Shown here one piece after another: positions 9,245 to 18,383 of a DNA stretch of 64,000 nt. The position numbers and the translations under genes are program-made. The DNA lies in contig NZ_CP069812.1 in assembly GCF_016894385.1 (NCBI RefSeq), positions 806,001 to 870,000 on the forward strand, written 5' to 3'. The notes beneath the pieces were generated by a model. That model was not told where the DNA came from. It did not search any database and was given only the letters and a program-made list of their open reading frames with translations. The first letter of the stretch is position 1. Each line of letters starts with the position of its first letter. Source of the DNA: Cupriavidus oxalaticus (GTDB taxonomy: Bacteria > Pseudomonadota > Gammaproteobacteria > Burkholderiales > Burkholderiaceae).

Positions 9245-10240
9245 ATGACCATCATCGTGACCGGCGCCGCCGGCTTTATCGGCAGCAACCTCGTCAAGGG
9301 CCTGAACGACCGGGGCGAGACCAACATCATCGCTGTCGACAACCTGACCCGCGCCGACAAGTTCCACAATCTCGTCGACTGCGAGATCTCCGACTACCTG
9401 GACAAGGAGGACTTCCTCGACCGCTTTGCCAAGGGGCAGTTCGGCAAGGTCCGCGCGGTGTTCCATGAAGGTGCCTGCTCCGACACCATGGAGAGCGACG
9501 GGCGCTACATGATGGAGAACAATTACCGCTACACGCTGTCGCTGATGGAGAGCTGCCTGGAGCAGGGCGCGCAGTTCCTCTATGCCTCGTCGGCCGCGAC
9601 CTACGGCGCCTCGCAGGTGTTCCGCGAGGACCGCGAGTTCGAGCGTCCGCTGAACGTGTACGGCTACTCCAAGTTCCTGTTCGACCAGATCGTGCGGCGC
9701 AGGCTGCCGTCGGCGCTGTCGCAGGTCGTCGGCTTCCGCTATTTCAACGTGTATGGTCCGCGCGAGAACCACAAGGGCCGCATGGCCTCGGTGGCCTTCC
9801 ACAATTTCAACCAGTTCCGCGCCGACGGCACCGTGAAGCTGTTCGGCGAGTACGGCGGCTACGGTCCGGGCATGCAGAGCCGCGACTTCATCTCGGTCGA
9901 GGACGTGGTCAAGGTCAACCTGTACTTCCTGGACCATCCGGAGAAATCCGGCATCTTCAACCTGGGCACCGGCCGGGCGCAGCCGTTCAACGATATCGCC
10001 GTTACCGTGGTCAACACGCTGCGCGAGGCGGAAGGCAAGCCGCGCCTGTCGCTGGAAGAACTGGCGCAGGAAGGCCTGGTCGAGTACGTCAAGTTCCCGG
10101 ACGCGCTGCGCGGCAAATACCAGTGCTTTACGCAGTCCGATGTCTCGAAGCTGCGCGGCGCCGGCTACACCGAGCGGTTCCTGACGGTCGAGGAAGGCGT
10201 GGCACGCTACTGCCGCTGGCTGATCGAGCGCAACGGCTGA
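9245..10240 (+). CDS. hldD: ADP-L-glycero-D-manno-heptose 6-epimerase
   Basis: Converts ADP-D-glycero-D-manno-heptose to the L-glycero form, the last step of activated heptose synthesis for LPS core. The 331-residue extended short-chain dehydrogenase has the NADP-binding [18 protein letters not shown] at residues 7-24, the catalytic YGYSK motif (YxxxK) near residue 139, and the family signature [22 protein letters not shown]. Length agrees with HldD. It completes the lapA-lapB-ugd-rfaE1-hldD envelope block. The heptosyltransferase that uses its product is at 41937-42923. Confidence 0.96.
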   Translation: MTIIVTGAAGFIGSNLVKGLNDRGETNIIAVDNLTRADKFHNLVDCEISDYLDKEDFLDRFAKGQFGKVRAVFHEGACSDTMESDGRYMMENNYRYTLSLMESCLEQGAQFLYASSAATYGASQVFREDREFERPLNVYGYSKFLFDQIVRRRLPSALSQVVGFRYFNVYGPRENHKGRMASVAFHNFNQFRADGTVKLFGEYGGYGPGMQSRDFISVEDVVKVNLYFLDHPEKSGIFNLGTGRAQPFNDIAVTVVNTLREAEGKPRLSLEELAQEGLVEYVKFPDALRGKYQCFTQSDVSKLRGAGYTERFLTVEEGVARYCRWLIERNG

Positions 10241-10409
10241 CGCTGGCCCCCGCAATACCGCGATGCCAATGACCGGCCGACACGTTTTCGTGCGCCGGTG
10301 TCAACTTGTGTTGCCGTATGCGCTGCCGTGGCGCGCTGAACCTATCCTGAGCTGGCCTCGCCGCGATGGCGGGGTGGTACTTCACACCATCCACAGCAAA
10401 GGAGCTTTC

Positions 10410-10787
10410 ATGTTCAAGCATTGGGTCTGGCAACAAGTCCGTCATTTTTTCCTGCTGGCTGCGATGTGCCTGTGCGCGGGCGGCGCGGCGCATGCCGCCA
10501 TCGACGTCAATACGGCCGACGAGGCCGCGCTGACTTCGGTCAAGGGGGTTGGCCCCGCCACCGCACGCAACATCATCGATGAGCGCAACAAGCGCGGTCC
10601 GTACAAGGATGCCGCCGATCTTGCCGAGCGCGTGAGCGGGGTCGGGCCGAAGTCCGTGACCAGGTTGCAGGAAGGGGGACTGGTGTTCGGCGCCGTCGCC
10701 GCTGCGCCGGCCACCGCGGCCACCGCGGCCAAGCCTGCCAAGGCGGCTGCCGCACCGCCAGCCGGCGCCGCCAAGGCAGCGCGCTGA
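10410..10787 (+). CDS. comEA: ComEA-type helix-hairpin-helix DNA-binding protein
   Basis: A 125-residue exported protein with a basic N-terminus and a signal peptide ending near AHA (residue 30), then a tandem helix-hairpin-helix domain: IDVNTADEAALTSVKGVGPATARNIIDERNKRGPY...VSGVGPKSV. This is the ComEA fold, which in competent bacteria binds incoming double-stranded DNA in the periplasm. The tail is Ala/Lys-rich. ATG 10410 is preceded by AAAGGAG with good spacing; the longer upstream frame has no such site. No other competence gene is adjacent, so a role in DNA uptake is inferred from the family only. Confidence 0.88.
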   Translation: MFKHWVWQQVRHFFLLAAMCLCAGGAAHAAIDVNTADEAALTSVKGVGPATARNIIDERNKRGPYKDAADLAERVSGVGPKSVTRLQEGGLVFGAVAAAPATAATAAKPAKAAAAPPAGAAKAAR

Positions 10788-11040
10788 AGCGGCAAGCGGA
10801 GCCTGTGGTCCTGTGCCGGGTCCGGATGCGTCCGGGCTCGTTCTTGCTGGTACGTCTCGTGCTACACCTGTGCGGCTTCGCAGCCATCCGGCTGCGGAGT
10901 ATCATGCGGACGCCGCGCCGGCAGGATCTGCCGCGCGCGCGTGCCAACCGGCAATATGCGGCCGGTCGGCAGCTGATCACCAACCACAATCGCGGCGGCC
11001 GCTGACGGAGCGGCCCGCCCGGACACAGGGAGCACAACAC

Positions 11041-12342
11041 ATGGCGAATGGCGAGGACGCGGGTTTCCTGCCGAACTGGCGGCTCAAGACCGAAGGGGTA
11101 ATCGGGCCCGACGAACGGCTGCCGGCCGGGCAGACGCTGCTGGCCGGCATCCAGCACGTGGTGGCGATGTTCGGCTCGACCGCCATCGCGCCGATCCTGA
11201 TGGGCTTCAATCCCAATATCGCCATCCTGTTTTCCGGTATCGGCACGCTGATCTTCTTTCTGTGCGTGCGCGGCCGGGTGCCCAGCTACCTCGGTTCCAG
11301 CTTTGCCTTTATCGCGGTGGTGATCGCGGCCACAGGCTACGCCGGCAGCGGCCCCAACCCCAATATCCCGGTGGCACTGGGCGGCATCATTGCAGCCGGT
11401 GCGCTCTACACGGTGATCGGCCTGGTGGTGCAGGCCGTGGGCTACGCCTGGGTGGAAAAGCTGATGCCGCCGGTGGTCACCGGCGCGATCGTCGCGGCCA
11501 TCGGGCTGAACCTGGCACCGGTCGCGGTCAAGGCGGTCAGCGGCTCCTCGCTCGATACCTGGGTGGGCCTGCTGACGGTGCTGGCCGTGGGCCTGGTCGC
11601 GGTGCGCGCGCCCGGCATGCTCGGCCGCCTGCCGGTGCTGATCGGCGGGCTGGTGGGGTACGTTGCCTACTACGTGGGCACCAACGTGATGGGACTGGGC
11701 AAGCCGATCGACTTCTCCAGCGTTGCCGCGGCCAGCTGGTTCGGCCTGCCTGCGTTCACCACACCGGTGTTCGAGGTCAGCGCCATGCTGCTGATCGCCC
11801 CGGTGGCGATCGTGCTGGTGGCAGAGAACCTCGGCCACATCAAGGCCATTGGCGTGATGACGGGCCGCAATCTCGATCCGTATATCGGCCGCGCGTTTAT
11901 CGGCGACGGCATCGCGACCATGCTGTCGGCCAGCGGCGGCGGCACCGGCGTGACCACCTATGCCGAAAACATGGGTGTGATGGCGGTCACCAAGATCTAC
12001 TCCACGCTGATCTTCGTGGTGGCGGCGGCGGTGGCCATCGTGCTGGGCTTTTCGCCCAAGTTCGGTGCGCTGATCCTGACCATCCCGGGACCGGTAATCG
12101 GCGGCCTGACCATCGTGGTGTTCGGCCTCATCGCCGCGACCGCGGGCCGGATCTGGGTGCAGAACAAGGTGGATTTCTCCAGCTCGCGCAACCTGATCAC
12201 GGTCGGCGCCACGCTGACGGTGGCCGCGGGCGACCTGACGCTGAAGCTGGGCGGCATGACACTGGGCGGCATCGGCACTGCTACCTTTGGCTGCATGCTG
12301 CTGTACCACCTGCTGGGCGATGGCAACCACGAGGCCGACTGA
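11041..12342 (+). CDS. NCS2 uracil/xanthine permease
   Basis: A 433-residue polytopic inner-membrane transporter of the nucleobase-cation symporter 2 family. Around twelve to fourteen hydrophobic segments are visible, with QHVVAMFGSTAIAPILMGFNP near residue 37 and the family region containing ASGGGTGVTTYAENMGVMAVTKIYS near residue 300 (substrate-binding TYAEN). The TYxEN motif is shared with UraA and RutG and points to uracil rather than xanthine. The start ATG 11041 follows CAGGGAGCACAACAC. The frame stays open upstream to 10813, but that part is Arg-rich and lacks a ribosome site. A pyrimidine salvage partner, upp, is at 53.9 kb. Confidence 0.88.
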   Translation: MANGEDAGFLPNWRLKTEGVIGPDERLPAGQTLLAGIQHVVAMFGSTAIAPILMGFNPNIAILFSGIGTLIFFLCVRGRVPSYLGSSFAFIAVVIAATGYAGSGPNPNIPVALGGIIAAGALYTVIGLVVQAVGYAWVEKLMPPVVTGAIVAAIGLNLAPVAVKAVSGSSLDTWVGLLTVLAVGLVAVRAPGMLGRLPVLIGGLVGYVAYYVGTNVMGLGKPIDFSSVAAASWFGLPAFTTPVFEVSAMLLIAPVAIVLVAENLGHIKAIGVMTGRNLDPYIGRAFIGDGIATMLSASGGGTGVTTYAENMGVMAVTKIYSTLIFVVAAAVAIVLGFSPKFGALILTIPGPVIGGLTIVVFGLIAATAGRIWVQNKVDFSSSRNLITVGATLTVAAGDLTLKLGGMTLGGIGTATFGCMLLYHLLGDGNHEAD

Positions 12343-12464
12343 GTCGCGCGGGGAAGCGGGGAAGGGGACGGCGCATTTGCGCAATTCCCGCCTGGCGGCG
12401 AGGGAAAGGTGACTGGATTACAATGGCCGGCGAACCTGACCTACCATCGCCCATCCTCTCCCCC

Positions 12465-13367
12465 ATGGCCTACAAGACAATTGAAGACACCATCGGCAAT
12501 ACGCCGCTGGTCAGACTGCAGCGCATTCCCGGTGCCGCCAACGACGCGCGCGGCAATGTGATTCTCGGCAAGCTGGAAGGCAACAACCCGGCCGGCTCGG
12601 TCAAGGACCGCCCGGCGGTCTCGATGATTGCCCGCGCCGAGGCGCGTGGCCGCATCAAGCCGGGCGATACGCTGATCGAGGCGACTTCGGGCAATACCGG
12701 CATCGCGCTGGCCATGGCGGCTGCCATCCGCGGCTACAGGATGGTGCTGATCATGCCCGAGGACCTGAGCCTGGAGCGCCGGCAGAGCATGGCAGCCTAC
12801 GGTGCCGAGATCGTCCTGACCCCGGTGAAGGGCGGCATGGAATACGCCCGCGACCTCGCGGACGCGATGGAGCGCGAAGGCAAGGGTGTCATCCTCGACC
12901 AGTTCGCCAATCCGGACAACCCGCAAGCGCACTATGAAGGTACCGGCCCCGAGATCTGGCGCGACACCGACGGCCGTGTCACCCATTTTGTTTCGGCAAT
13001 GGGCACCACCGGCACCATCACCGGTGTGTCGCGCTATTTGAAAGAGCAGAACCCGGCGATCCAGGTCATCGGCGCCCAGCCGGCCGAAGGCTCTCGCATC
13101 CCCGGCATCCGCAAGTGGCCGGAAGCCTACCTGCCCAAGATCTATGATCCCGCGCATATCGACCGCACCGAGCCGGTGAGCCAGGCCGATGCCGAGCACA
13201 TGGCACGCCGCATGGCGGCTGAAGAGGGCATCTTCTGCGGCATCTCGGCGGCCGGCGCATTGTGCGTGGCGTTGCGGATCGCCGAGGAAGTGGAGAACGC
13301 CACCATCGTCTTCGTGGTGTGCGATCGTGGCGACCGCTACCTGTCGACCGGCGTGTTCCCGGCCTGA
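12465..13367 (+). CDS. cysM: Cysteine synthase B
   Basis: A PLP enzyme that makes cysteine from O-acetylserine and sulfide or thiosulfate. The 300-residue protein has the PLP lysine in NPAGSVKDRPA near residue 42, the substrate loop EATSGNTGIALA near residue 68, and the phosphate loop SAMGTTGTITG near residue 173. The YKTIEDTIGNTPLV start and compact length are CysM-like rather than CysK-like. ATG 12465 is preferred: the alternative ATG 12423 lies inside a TACAAT hexamer (12419-12424) that could be the -10 element of its promoter. A terminator hairpin follows the stop. Confidence 0.93.
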   Translation: MAYKTIEDTIGNTPLVRLQRIPGAANDARGNVILGKLEGNNPAGSVKDRPAVSMIARAEARGRIKPGDTLIEATSGNTGIALAMAAAIRGYRMVLIMPEDLSLERRQSMAAYGAEIVLTPVKGGMEYARDLADAMEREGKGVILDQFANPDNPQAHYEGTGPEIWRDTDGRVTHFVSAMGTTGTITGVSRYLKEQNPAIQVIGAQPAEGSRIPGIRKWPEAYLPKIYDPAHIDRTEPVSQADAEHMARRMAAEEGIFCGISAAGALCVALRIAEEVENATIVFVVCDRGDRYLSTGVFPA

Positions 13368-13387
13368 TCCGGGCGGTGCCGTCTGAC

Positions 13388-13418
13388 AAAAAAGCCTCGC
13401 GCAAGCGAGGCTTTTTTT
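13388..13418. terminator. Intrinsic terminator between cysM and mltB
   Basis: Stem AAAAAAGCCTCGC / GCGAGGCTTTTTTT with a GCAA tetraloop. The long T-run serves cysM; the A-run on the left side gives a T-run on the minus strand, so it can also end the convergent mltB transcript that stops at 13437. Confidence 0.9.
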
Positions 13419-13436
13419 CGTCCGGAGGCTGCAAAT

Positions 13437-14543
13437 TCAGCCCATCGCCGCCTTGACGGCTTCACCCAGCTGATACACCGCCAGCGCATAGAAGAAGCTG
13501 CGGTTATAGCGCGTCAGCACATAGAAGTTGCGCAGGCCCAGCAGGTACTCGGTAGGCTGGTCCGGCGTGGGCAGGTCGACCACCAGCACGCCGGTCTCGC
13601 CTTCGCGCGCCGTGTCGATGGGCTCGTCGACGCGCAGGCCGGCGCGGGTCAGCTGGTTGAGCGTGCGCGTCGGCCACGGCTCGCCATCCGCCGCGGCGGT
13701 GGCGACGCCCAGGCTGCCGCTGTCGCCGGCAATGCGCCATGCCACCGGCCGGCCTGGTTCCCAGCCGTGCAACTGCAGAAAGCGCCCTACGCTGCCGATC
13801 GCATCGGTCGGGCTGTTGCGCAGGTCGATGCGGCCGTTGTTATCGTAGTCGATGGCATATTCGCGCAGGCTGGTCGGCATGAACTGCGGGATGCCGATCG
13901 CGCCGGCATATGAGCCCAGCACCGAGTACACATCGGTGCGCGTATCGCGGCACCACAGCAGGTAGTCGGCCAGCTGGTTGCGGAACAGCGTGGAGCGCGC
14001 GGCGCGGTTCGGCGTGTCGGGGTAGTCGAAGGCCAGCGTCGACAGCGAATCGAGCACGCGGAACGTGCCCATGTCGCGGCCATAGATGGTTTCCACGCCA
14101 ATGATGCCGACGATCACCGAGGCCGGCACGCCGAATTCGGCCTCGGCGCGGCGCAGCGTGTTGCGGTTGTCCTGCCAGAAGCGTACGCCGGCGTTGATGC
14201 GGATCGGCTCGATAAAGCGCGAGCGGTAGGCGCGCCAGCTTTTGCGTCCGGTGGTGGCGGGCGGCATGATCAGCCGCACCACCGTCGAGGAATAGACCGC
14301 CTGGCCGAACCACTCATTCAGCGTGCCGCGGTCGAAGCCATGGCGCGCCGCCATTTCATCGATAAAGGCGCGGGTTTGCGGGTTGTCGCGGTAGCGGCCG
14401 GGTTCGATCTCTTCTTCACGCACGCTGACGCGGCGCTTGCCGGCAGCGAGAAGACTGGGTGAGAGGCCGCAGAGTCCGAGTGCGGCAGCGGAAAGCGCGG
14501 CGCCCAGCAGGGGGCGTCGCAGTGAGCGCTGGGTGTCGGTCAT
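13437..14543 (-). CDS. mltB: Membrane-bound-type lytic murein transglycosylase B
   Basis: Cleaves the MurNAc-GlcNAc bond of peptidoglycan with formation of 1,6-anhydromuramic acid, in the periplasm. The 368-residue protein has a twin-arginine-like or Sec signal (SLRRPLLGAALSAAALGLCG...) and a GH103/SLT_2 domain with the catalytic glutamate in VGIIGVETIYGRDMG and the family motifs GAIGIPQFMPTSLREYAIDYD and DLRNSPTDAIGSVGRFL. ATG 14543 follows AAAGGA at good spacing. The signal shows no convincing lipobox, so it may be soluble periplasmic rather than a lipoprotein. It converges on cysM. Confidence 0.92.
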   Translation of the reverse strand: MTDTQRSLRRPLLGAALSAAALGLCGLSPSLLAAGKRRVSVREEEIEPGRYRDNPQTRAFIDEMAARHGFDRGTLNEWFGQAVYSSTVVRLIMPPATTGRKSWRAYRSRFIEPIRINAGVRFWQDNRNTLRRAEAEFGVPASVIVGIIGVETIYGRDMGTFRVLDSLSTLAFDYPDTPNRAARSTLFRNQLADYLLWCRDTRTDVYSVLGSYAGAIGIPQFMPTSLREYAIDYDNNGRIDLRNSPTDAIGSVGRFLQLHGWEPGRPVAWRIAGDSGSLGVATAAADGEPWPTRTLNQLTRAGLRVDEPIDTAREGETGVLVVDLPTPDQPTEYLLGLRNFYVLTRYNRSFFYALAVYQLGEAVKAAMG

Positions 14544-14613
14544 GGTGTCCTTTGCAAGTCGCTCCGAGTATAGCGGATGCCACTGCACCGGCCCGGCGCG
14601 AACCCGCTGGAAT

Positions 14614-14682
14614 CGGCCCAACCGCGGCCCAACCGCGGCCCAACCGCAGGCTCAACCGCAGGCTCAACCGCAGGCTCAACCG
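14614..14682. repeat. Short tandem repeat, two unit types
   Basis: Six head-to-tail copies in the mltB / deacetylase intergenic gap: three of the 11-mer CGGCCCAACCG, then three of the related 12-mer CAGGCTCAACCG. The two unit types are internally identical, indicating recent slippage expansion. It lies about 70 bp upstream of mltB (minus) and 85 bp upstream of the deacetylase gene (plus), so it may affect promoter spacing for either. Confidence 0.9.
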
Positions 14683-14768
14683 CGCGCCCGCCGCGAGGAC
14701 GCGCATTGGGTGGCCAGGCCCGCGCTGTGCTAACGTAGCGAATGGAGACCACCGAGCGACGATAAGAG

Positions 14769-15692
14769 ATGCCGACAGGCTATTACACGCACCCCGAGTT
14801 CCAGCGGCACGAGATGGGGCATTTCCATCCCGAGTGTCCGGAACGCCTGCAGGCGATCGAGGATCACCTGATTTCGCACGGCCTGGACGGGCTGCTGGAG
14901 CGCCGCGAGCCAACGCCGGCCACGCGCGAGCAGATCGAACGCGTGCACCAGGCCAATTATGTCGATTCGCTGGAAAGCGCCAGCCCAGCCAGCGGCTACT
15001 ACCCGATCGACCCGGATACGTCGATGAACGCCCACACCCTGAGCGCGGCCAGGCTGGCCGCCGGCGCCGCGGTGGCAGCGACCGATGCGGTGATCTCGGG
15101 CGAGTTCGAGAACGCTTTCTGCTGCGTGCGCCCGCCCGGCCACCATGCCGAGCCGGACCGCGCCATGGGCTTCTGCTTCTTCAACAACGTGGCCATTGCC
15201 GCACGCCACGCGCTGCAGGCTCACGGGCTGGAACGCGTCGCCATCGTCGACTTCGATGTCCACCACGGCAACGGCACCGAGTCCGCCTTCCGCGGCGACG
15301 AGCATGTGCTGATGTGCAGCTTCTTCCAGCACCCGTTCTATCCGTACAGCGGCACCGAGCACCTGGCGGCCAATATGGCGAACATCCCGCTGCCGGCCTA
15401 CACCAACGGCATGGCCGTGCGCGAGGTGGTCGAGACCATCTGGCTGCCGCGCCTGCATGAGTTTCGCCCGCAGATGCTGTTCATTTCGGCTGGCTTTGAC
15501 GCGCACCGCGAGGACGACCTGGGGCAGATGGGCCTGGTGGAGCAGGACTATGCGTGGATCACCGGCCAGCTTGTCGACGTGGCGCGCACGTACGCGCAGG
15601 GGCGCATCGTCAGCTGCCTGGAAGGCGGCTACAACCTGAGTGCGCTCGGCCGCAGCGTGCTGGCCCACCTGAAAGTCCTGCTGGAACGATAG
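14769..15692 (+). CDS. Histone-deacetylase-family amidohydrolase
   Basis: A 307-residue zinc hydrolase of the class II histone deacetylase / acetylpolyamine amidohydrolase family. Visible catalytic sequences are CCVRPPGHHAEPDRAMGFCFFNN (paired active-site histidines), the metal ligands in VDFDVHHGNGTESAF, ISAGFDAHREDDLGQM with the third ligand aspartate, and the LEGGYNLSALGRS tyrosine motif. Bacterial members deacetylate polyamines, other acetylamines or proteins; the substrate is not predictable here. The next gene, crotonase-like, starts 12 bases after its stop, suggesting an operon. Confidence 0.88.
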   Translation: MPTGYYTHPEFQRHEMGHFHPECPERLQAIEDHLISHGLDGLLERREPTPATREQIERVHQANYVDSLESASPASGYYPIDPDTSMNAHTLSAARLAAGAAVAATDAVISGEFENAFCCVRPPGHHAEPDRAMGFCFFNNVAIAARHALQAHGLERVAIVDFDVHHGNGTESAFRGDEHVLMCSFFQHPFYPYSGTEHLAANMANIPLPAYTNGMAVREVVETIWLPRLHEFRPQMLFISAGFDAHREDDLGQMGLVEQDYAWITGQLVDVARTYAQGRIVSCLEGGYNLSALGRSVLAHLKVLLER

Positions 15693-15704
15693 GAGGCATC
15701 CGCC

Positions 15705-16508
15705 ATGGCCGAGAACGATGCGCGCGTGGACGCGCCGCTGCTGACCGAAACGCGCGATGCCGCGGGCGTGGTCCGGGTGACCATGAACCGGCCCCAGGCC
15801 TTCAACGCCTTGTCCGAAGGCCTGCTGGACGCGCTGGCCGAGACCTTCCGCCGGCTCGCCGCCGACGACGCCGTGCGCGTGGTGGTGCTGGCCGGTGCGG
15901 GCAAGGCCTTCTGCGCCGGCCATGACCTGCGCGAGATGCGCGCGACACCGTCGCACGATTACTACCGGCGCCTGTTCGACCGCTGCACGCGCATGATGAT
16001 GGCGATCCAGAAGATGCCGCAGCCCATGATCGCGCGGGTACAAGGCATCGCCACCGCGGCCGGCTGCCAGCTGGTGGCGATGTGCGATCTTGCCGTTGCC
16101 GCCGACGACGCGCGCTTTGCGGTGTCCGGCGTCAACCTCGGCCTGTTCTGCTCGACGCCGGGCGTGGCGCTGTCGCGCAACCTGCACCGCAAGCAGGCCA
16201 TGGAAATGCTGCTGACCGGCGACATGATCGATGCCGCCACCGCGCGCGAGCGCGGGCTGGTCAACCGCGTGGTGCCGGCCGCCGCGCTGGACGACGAGGT
16301 GGCGCGGCTGGCCGCCAGCATCTGCGCCAAGCCGGCAGCGGCCGTGGCCGCCGGCAAGGGGCTGTTTTACCGCCAGCTTGAAATGGGCATCGAAGCCGCC
16401 TACCAGCTGGCCGGCCAGACCATGGCCTGCAACATGATGGAAGACTCCGCGCTGGAAGGCGTGCAGGCCTTTCTCGACAAGCGTGCGCCGTCCTGGCGTG
16501 GCGAATAG
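15705..16508 (+). CDS. Enoyl-CoA hydratase/isomerase-family protein (ECHDC3-like)
   Basis: A 267-residue crotonase-fold protein with FCAGHDLREM near residue 69 and the oxyanion-hole segment QGIATAAGCQLVAMCDLAVA near residues 113-132. The first catalytic glutamate of true hydratases (AGGGCEL) is Gln122 here, and the second Glu region reads NLGLFCSTPG without an acidic residue. That pattern resembles the ECHDC3 subgroup, whose activity is unclear, so hydration of enoyl-CoA is doubtful. A strong ribosome site (AGGAGG) precedes ATG 15705. It is probably co-transcribed with the deacetylase-like gene. Confidence 0.85.
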   Translation: MAENDARVDAPLLTETRDAAGVVRVTMNRPQAFNALSEGLLDALAETFRRLAADDAVRVVVLAGAGKAFCAGHDLREMRATPSHDYYRRLFDRCTRMMMAIQKMPQPMIARVQGIATAAGCQLVAMCDLAVAADDARFAVSGVNLGLFCSTPGVALSRNLHRKQAMEMLLTGDMIDAATARERGLVNRVVPAAALDDEVARLAASICAKPAAAVAAGKGLFYRQLEMGIEAAYQLAGQTMACNMMEDSALEGVQAFLDKRAPSWRGE

Positions 16509-16524
16509 CCGACTTCACCGGCTT

Positions 16525-16547
16525 CTTTATGCTGTGTGTGCATAAAG
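16525..16547. promoter_or_regulatory. Inverted repeat upstream of metNIQ
   Basis: Perfect 8-bp arms CTTTATGC / GCATAAAG separated by TGTGTGT. A looser second dyad with the same TTTATG / CATAAA ends lies at 16565-16591 and covers a weak promoter-like pair (TTTATG, 17 bp, TAAAAT). With no T-run after it, an operator for the methionine importer is more likely than a terminator. Binding protein unknown. Confidence 0.4.
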
Positions 16548-16616
16548 ACATCGGTAAAAATTCGTTTATGGTATGAAGCGAATCGCATAAAATACCGGCT
16601 TCACAAAAAATAAGTG

Positions 16617-16660
16617 CGGCAACAGCGCTCGAGACAACCTCGCCTGTTGCCGTTTTCTTT
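16617..16660 (+). terminator. Leader hairpin with T-rich tail before metN
   Basis: CGGCAACAG (16617-16625) pairs with CTGTTGCCG (16644-16652) and is followed by TTTTCTTTT, ending 14 bases before the metN start. It has the form of a rho-independent terminator in the leader, which suggests attenuation of the metNIQ transcript. The loop is 18 nt, longer than usual. Function is inferred. Confidence 0.5.
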
Positions 16661-16673
16661 TGGTCACCTTTAC

Positions 16674-17708
16674 ATGATCGAACTGCAAGGACTGTCGCAG
16701 CGCTTCCCGGGCGCGTCTGGCGACGTGCATGCATTGCGGGACGTCAGCCTGTCGATTGCAGCGGGCGAAGTCTTCGGCATCATCGGCCGCAGCGGCGCCG
16801 GCAAGAGCACGCTGGTTCGCGCCATCAACCTGCTGAACCGGCCCAGCAGCGGCCGCGTCATCGTCGACGGCCAGGACCTGACCGCGCTGGACAACGGCGC
16901 GCTGCGCCTGGCCCGGCGCGAGATCGGCATGATCTTCCAGCATTTCAACCTGCTGTCCTCGCGCACCGTCTATGACAACGTGGCACTGCCGCTGGAACTG
17001 GCGGGCAAGCCCAGGGCGGAAATCGCCGCCACGGTGCTGCCGCTGCTGGAGCTGGTCGGGCTGTCGGCGCTGAAGGACCGCTACCCGGCGCAGATCAGCG
17101 GCGGGCAGAAGCAGCGCGTGGGCATTGCGCGCGCGCTGGCGAGCAAGCCCAAGGTGCTGCTGTCTGACGAAGCCACTTCGGCGCTGGACCCGGAAACCAC
17201 GCGTTCCATCCTGGAGCTGCTCAAGCAGATCAACCGGGAGCTGGGCCTGACCATCGTGATGATCACGCACCAGATGGAGGTCATCAAGCAGGTGTGCGAC
17301 CGCGTCGCGGTGCTCGAAGCCGGCCAGGTGGTTGAGCAAGGGCGCGTGATCGACGTGTTCCTGCGTCCGCAGCACGACGTCACACGCGCCATGATCGGCG
17401 ATGTCATTTCGCAGGAGCTGCCGGCAAGCGTGCTCAAGCGCGTCGAAAGCCGGCTCGGCAACGGCCGCGACCACGTCTACCGCCTCGCCTTCACCGGCGA
17501 GGGTGTCGACCAGCCGGTGCTGGCGCAGGCGATCCGCCGCTACGGGCTGGACTTCAATATCCTGCACGGCCATATCGACGAGATCCAGGGCCAGGCCTTC
17601 GGCTCGCTCGCGATCATGGCCACCGGCGAGTTGGCCGACGTGAAGGCAGCCATGGAATACCTGCAGGCGCAAGGCGTCGTGGTGGAGGAGTTCGAGCATG
17701 TGGTCTGA
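16674..17708 (+). CDS. metN: Methionine ABC transporter ATP-binding protein
   Basis: ATPase of the D/L-methionine importer MetNIQ, on the cytosolic face. The 344-residue protein has Walker A GRSGAGKS at residues 38-45, the signature [15 protein letters not shown], Walker [12 protein letters not shown] and the H-loop MITHQ. A C-terminal NIL domain (about residues 265-344, including [25 protein letters not shown]) is the methionine-sensing regulatory domain typical of MetN. ATG 16674 ([11 protein letters not shown]) is chosen over the open frame to 16614, which crosses the leader hairpin. Its end overlaps metI by 11 bases. Confidence 0.95.
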   Translation: MIELQGLSQRFPGASGDVHALRDVSLSIAAGEVFGIIGRSGAGKSTLVRAINLLNRPSSGRVIVDGQDLTALDNGALRLARREIGMIFQHFNLLSSRTVYDNVALPLELAGKPRAEIAATVLPLLELVGLSALKDRYPAQISGGQKQRVGIARALASKPKVLLSDEATSALDPETTRSILELLKQINRELGLTIVMITHQMEVIKQVCDRVAVLEAGQVVEQGRVIDVFLRPQHDVTRAMIGDVISQELPASVLKRVESRLGNGRDHVYRLAFTGEGVDQPVLAQAIRRYGLDFNILHGHIDEIQGQAFGSLAIMATGELADVKAAMEYLQAQGVVVEEFEHVV

Positions 17709-18351
17709 AATGTCTGACCTGTTCCTGACCTCGTTCAACGAGACGCTGCTGATGGTGGCGATCTCGGGCGTGGTCGGCTCGCTGCTGGGCGTGCCGCTGG
17801 GTGTGCTGCTGCACCTGACCAACCGCGGCGGCGTGCTGTCGCACCCGCTGTTCAACCGCACCATCGGCGTGGTGGTCAATGCGGTGCGCTCGATTCCGTT
17901 CATCATCCTGCTGGTGGTGGTGATTCCGTTCACGCGCTTTATCGTGGGTTCGTCGATCGGCACCACCGCGGCGATCGTGCCGCTGACCATCGCGGCGATT
18001 CCGTTTATCGCCCGCCTGGTCGAAAGCGCGCTGCGCGAGGTCGACAAGGGCCTGGTCGAGGCCGCCCAGTCGATGGGTGCCACTACTGGCCAGATCGTAT
18101 GGAAGGTGCTGCTGCCCGAGGCCATGCCCGGCATCGTCGCCGGCCTGACCATCACCTTCGTCAGCCTGGTCGGCTACTCGGCCATGGCCGGTGCGATCGG
18201 CGGCGGCGGCCTGGGCGACCTGGGCATCCGCTATGGCTACCAGCGCTACATCACCGAGGTGATGGTGGCGGTGGTGGTGATCCTCATCGTGTTCGTGCAG
18301 GCGGTGCAGAGCTTCGGCGACTGGCTGGTCCGGCGCATCAGCCACCGCTGA
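17698..18351 (+). CDS. metI: Methionine ABC transporter permease
   Basis: Inner-membrane channel of the MetNIQ importer. The 217-residue protein shows five hydrophobic segments and the ABC permease EAA-loop motif [28 protein letters not shown] near residue 118. The family signature [26 protein letters not shown] is present near residue 160. It starts inside the end of metN (overlap of 11 bases), so translation is coupled; a second Met codon at 17710 is an alternative start. metQ follows 32 bases downstream. Confidence 0.94.
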   Translation: MWSEMSDLFLTSFNETLLMVAISGVVGSLLGVPLGVLLHLTNRGGVLSHPLFNRTIGVVVNAVRSIPFIILLVVVIPFTRFIVGSSIGTTAAIVPLTIAAIPFIARLVESALREVDKGLVEAAQSMGATTGQIVWKVLLPEAMPGIVAGLTITFVSLVGYSAMAGAIGGGGLGDLGIRYGYQRYITEVMVAVVVILIVFVQAVQSFGDWLVRRISHR

Positions 18352-18383
18352 ACCAAAACTTTCTCGAGATAGGAACGCACATC

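Noticed and set aside
10813..11040. Longer uracil permease start
   Set aside because: Arg-rich leader without ribosome site or hydrophobic segments; MANGEDAGF at 11041 has one and leads directly into the transporter.
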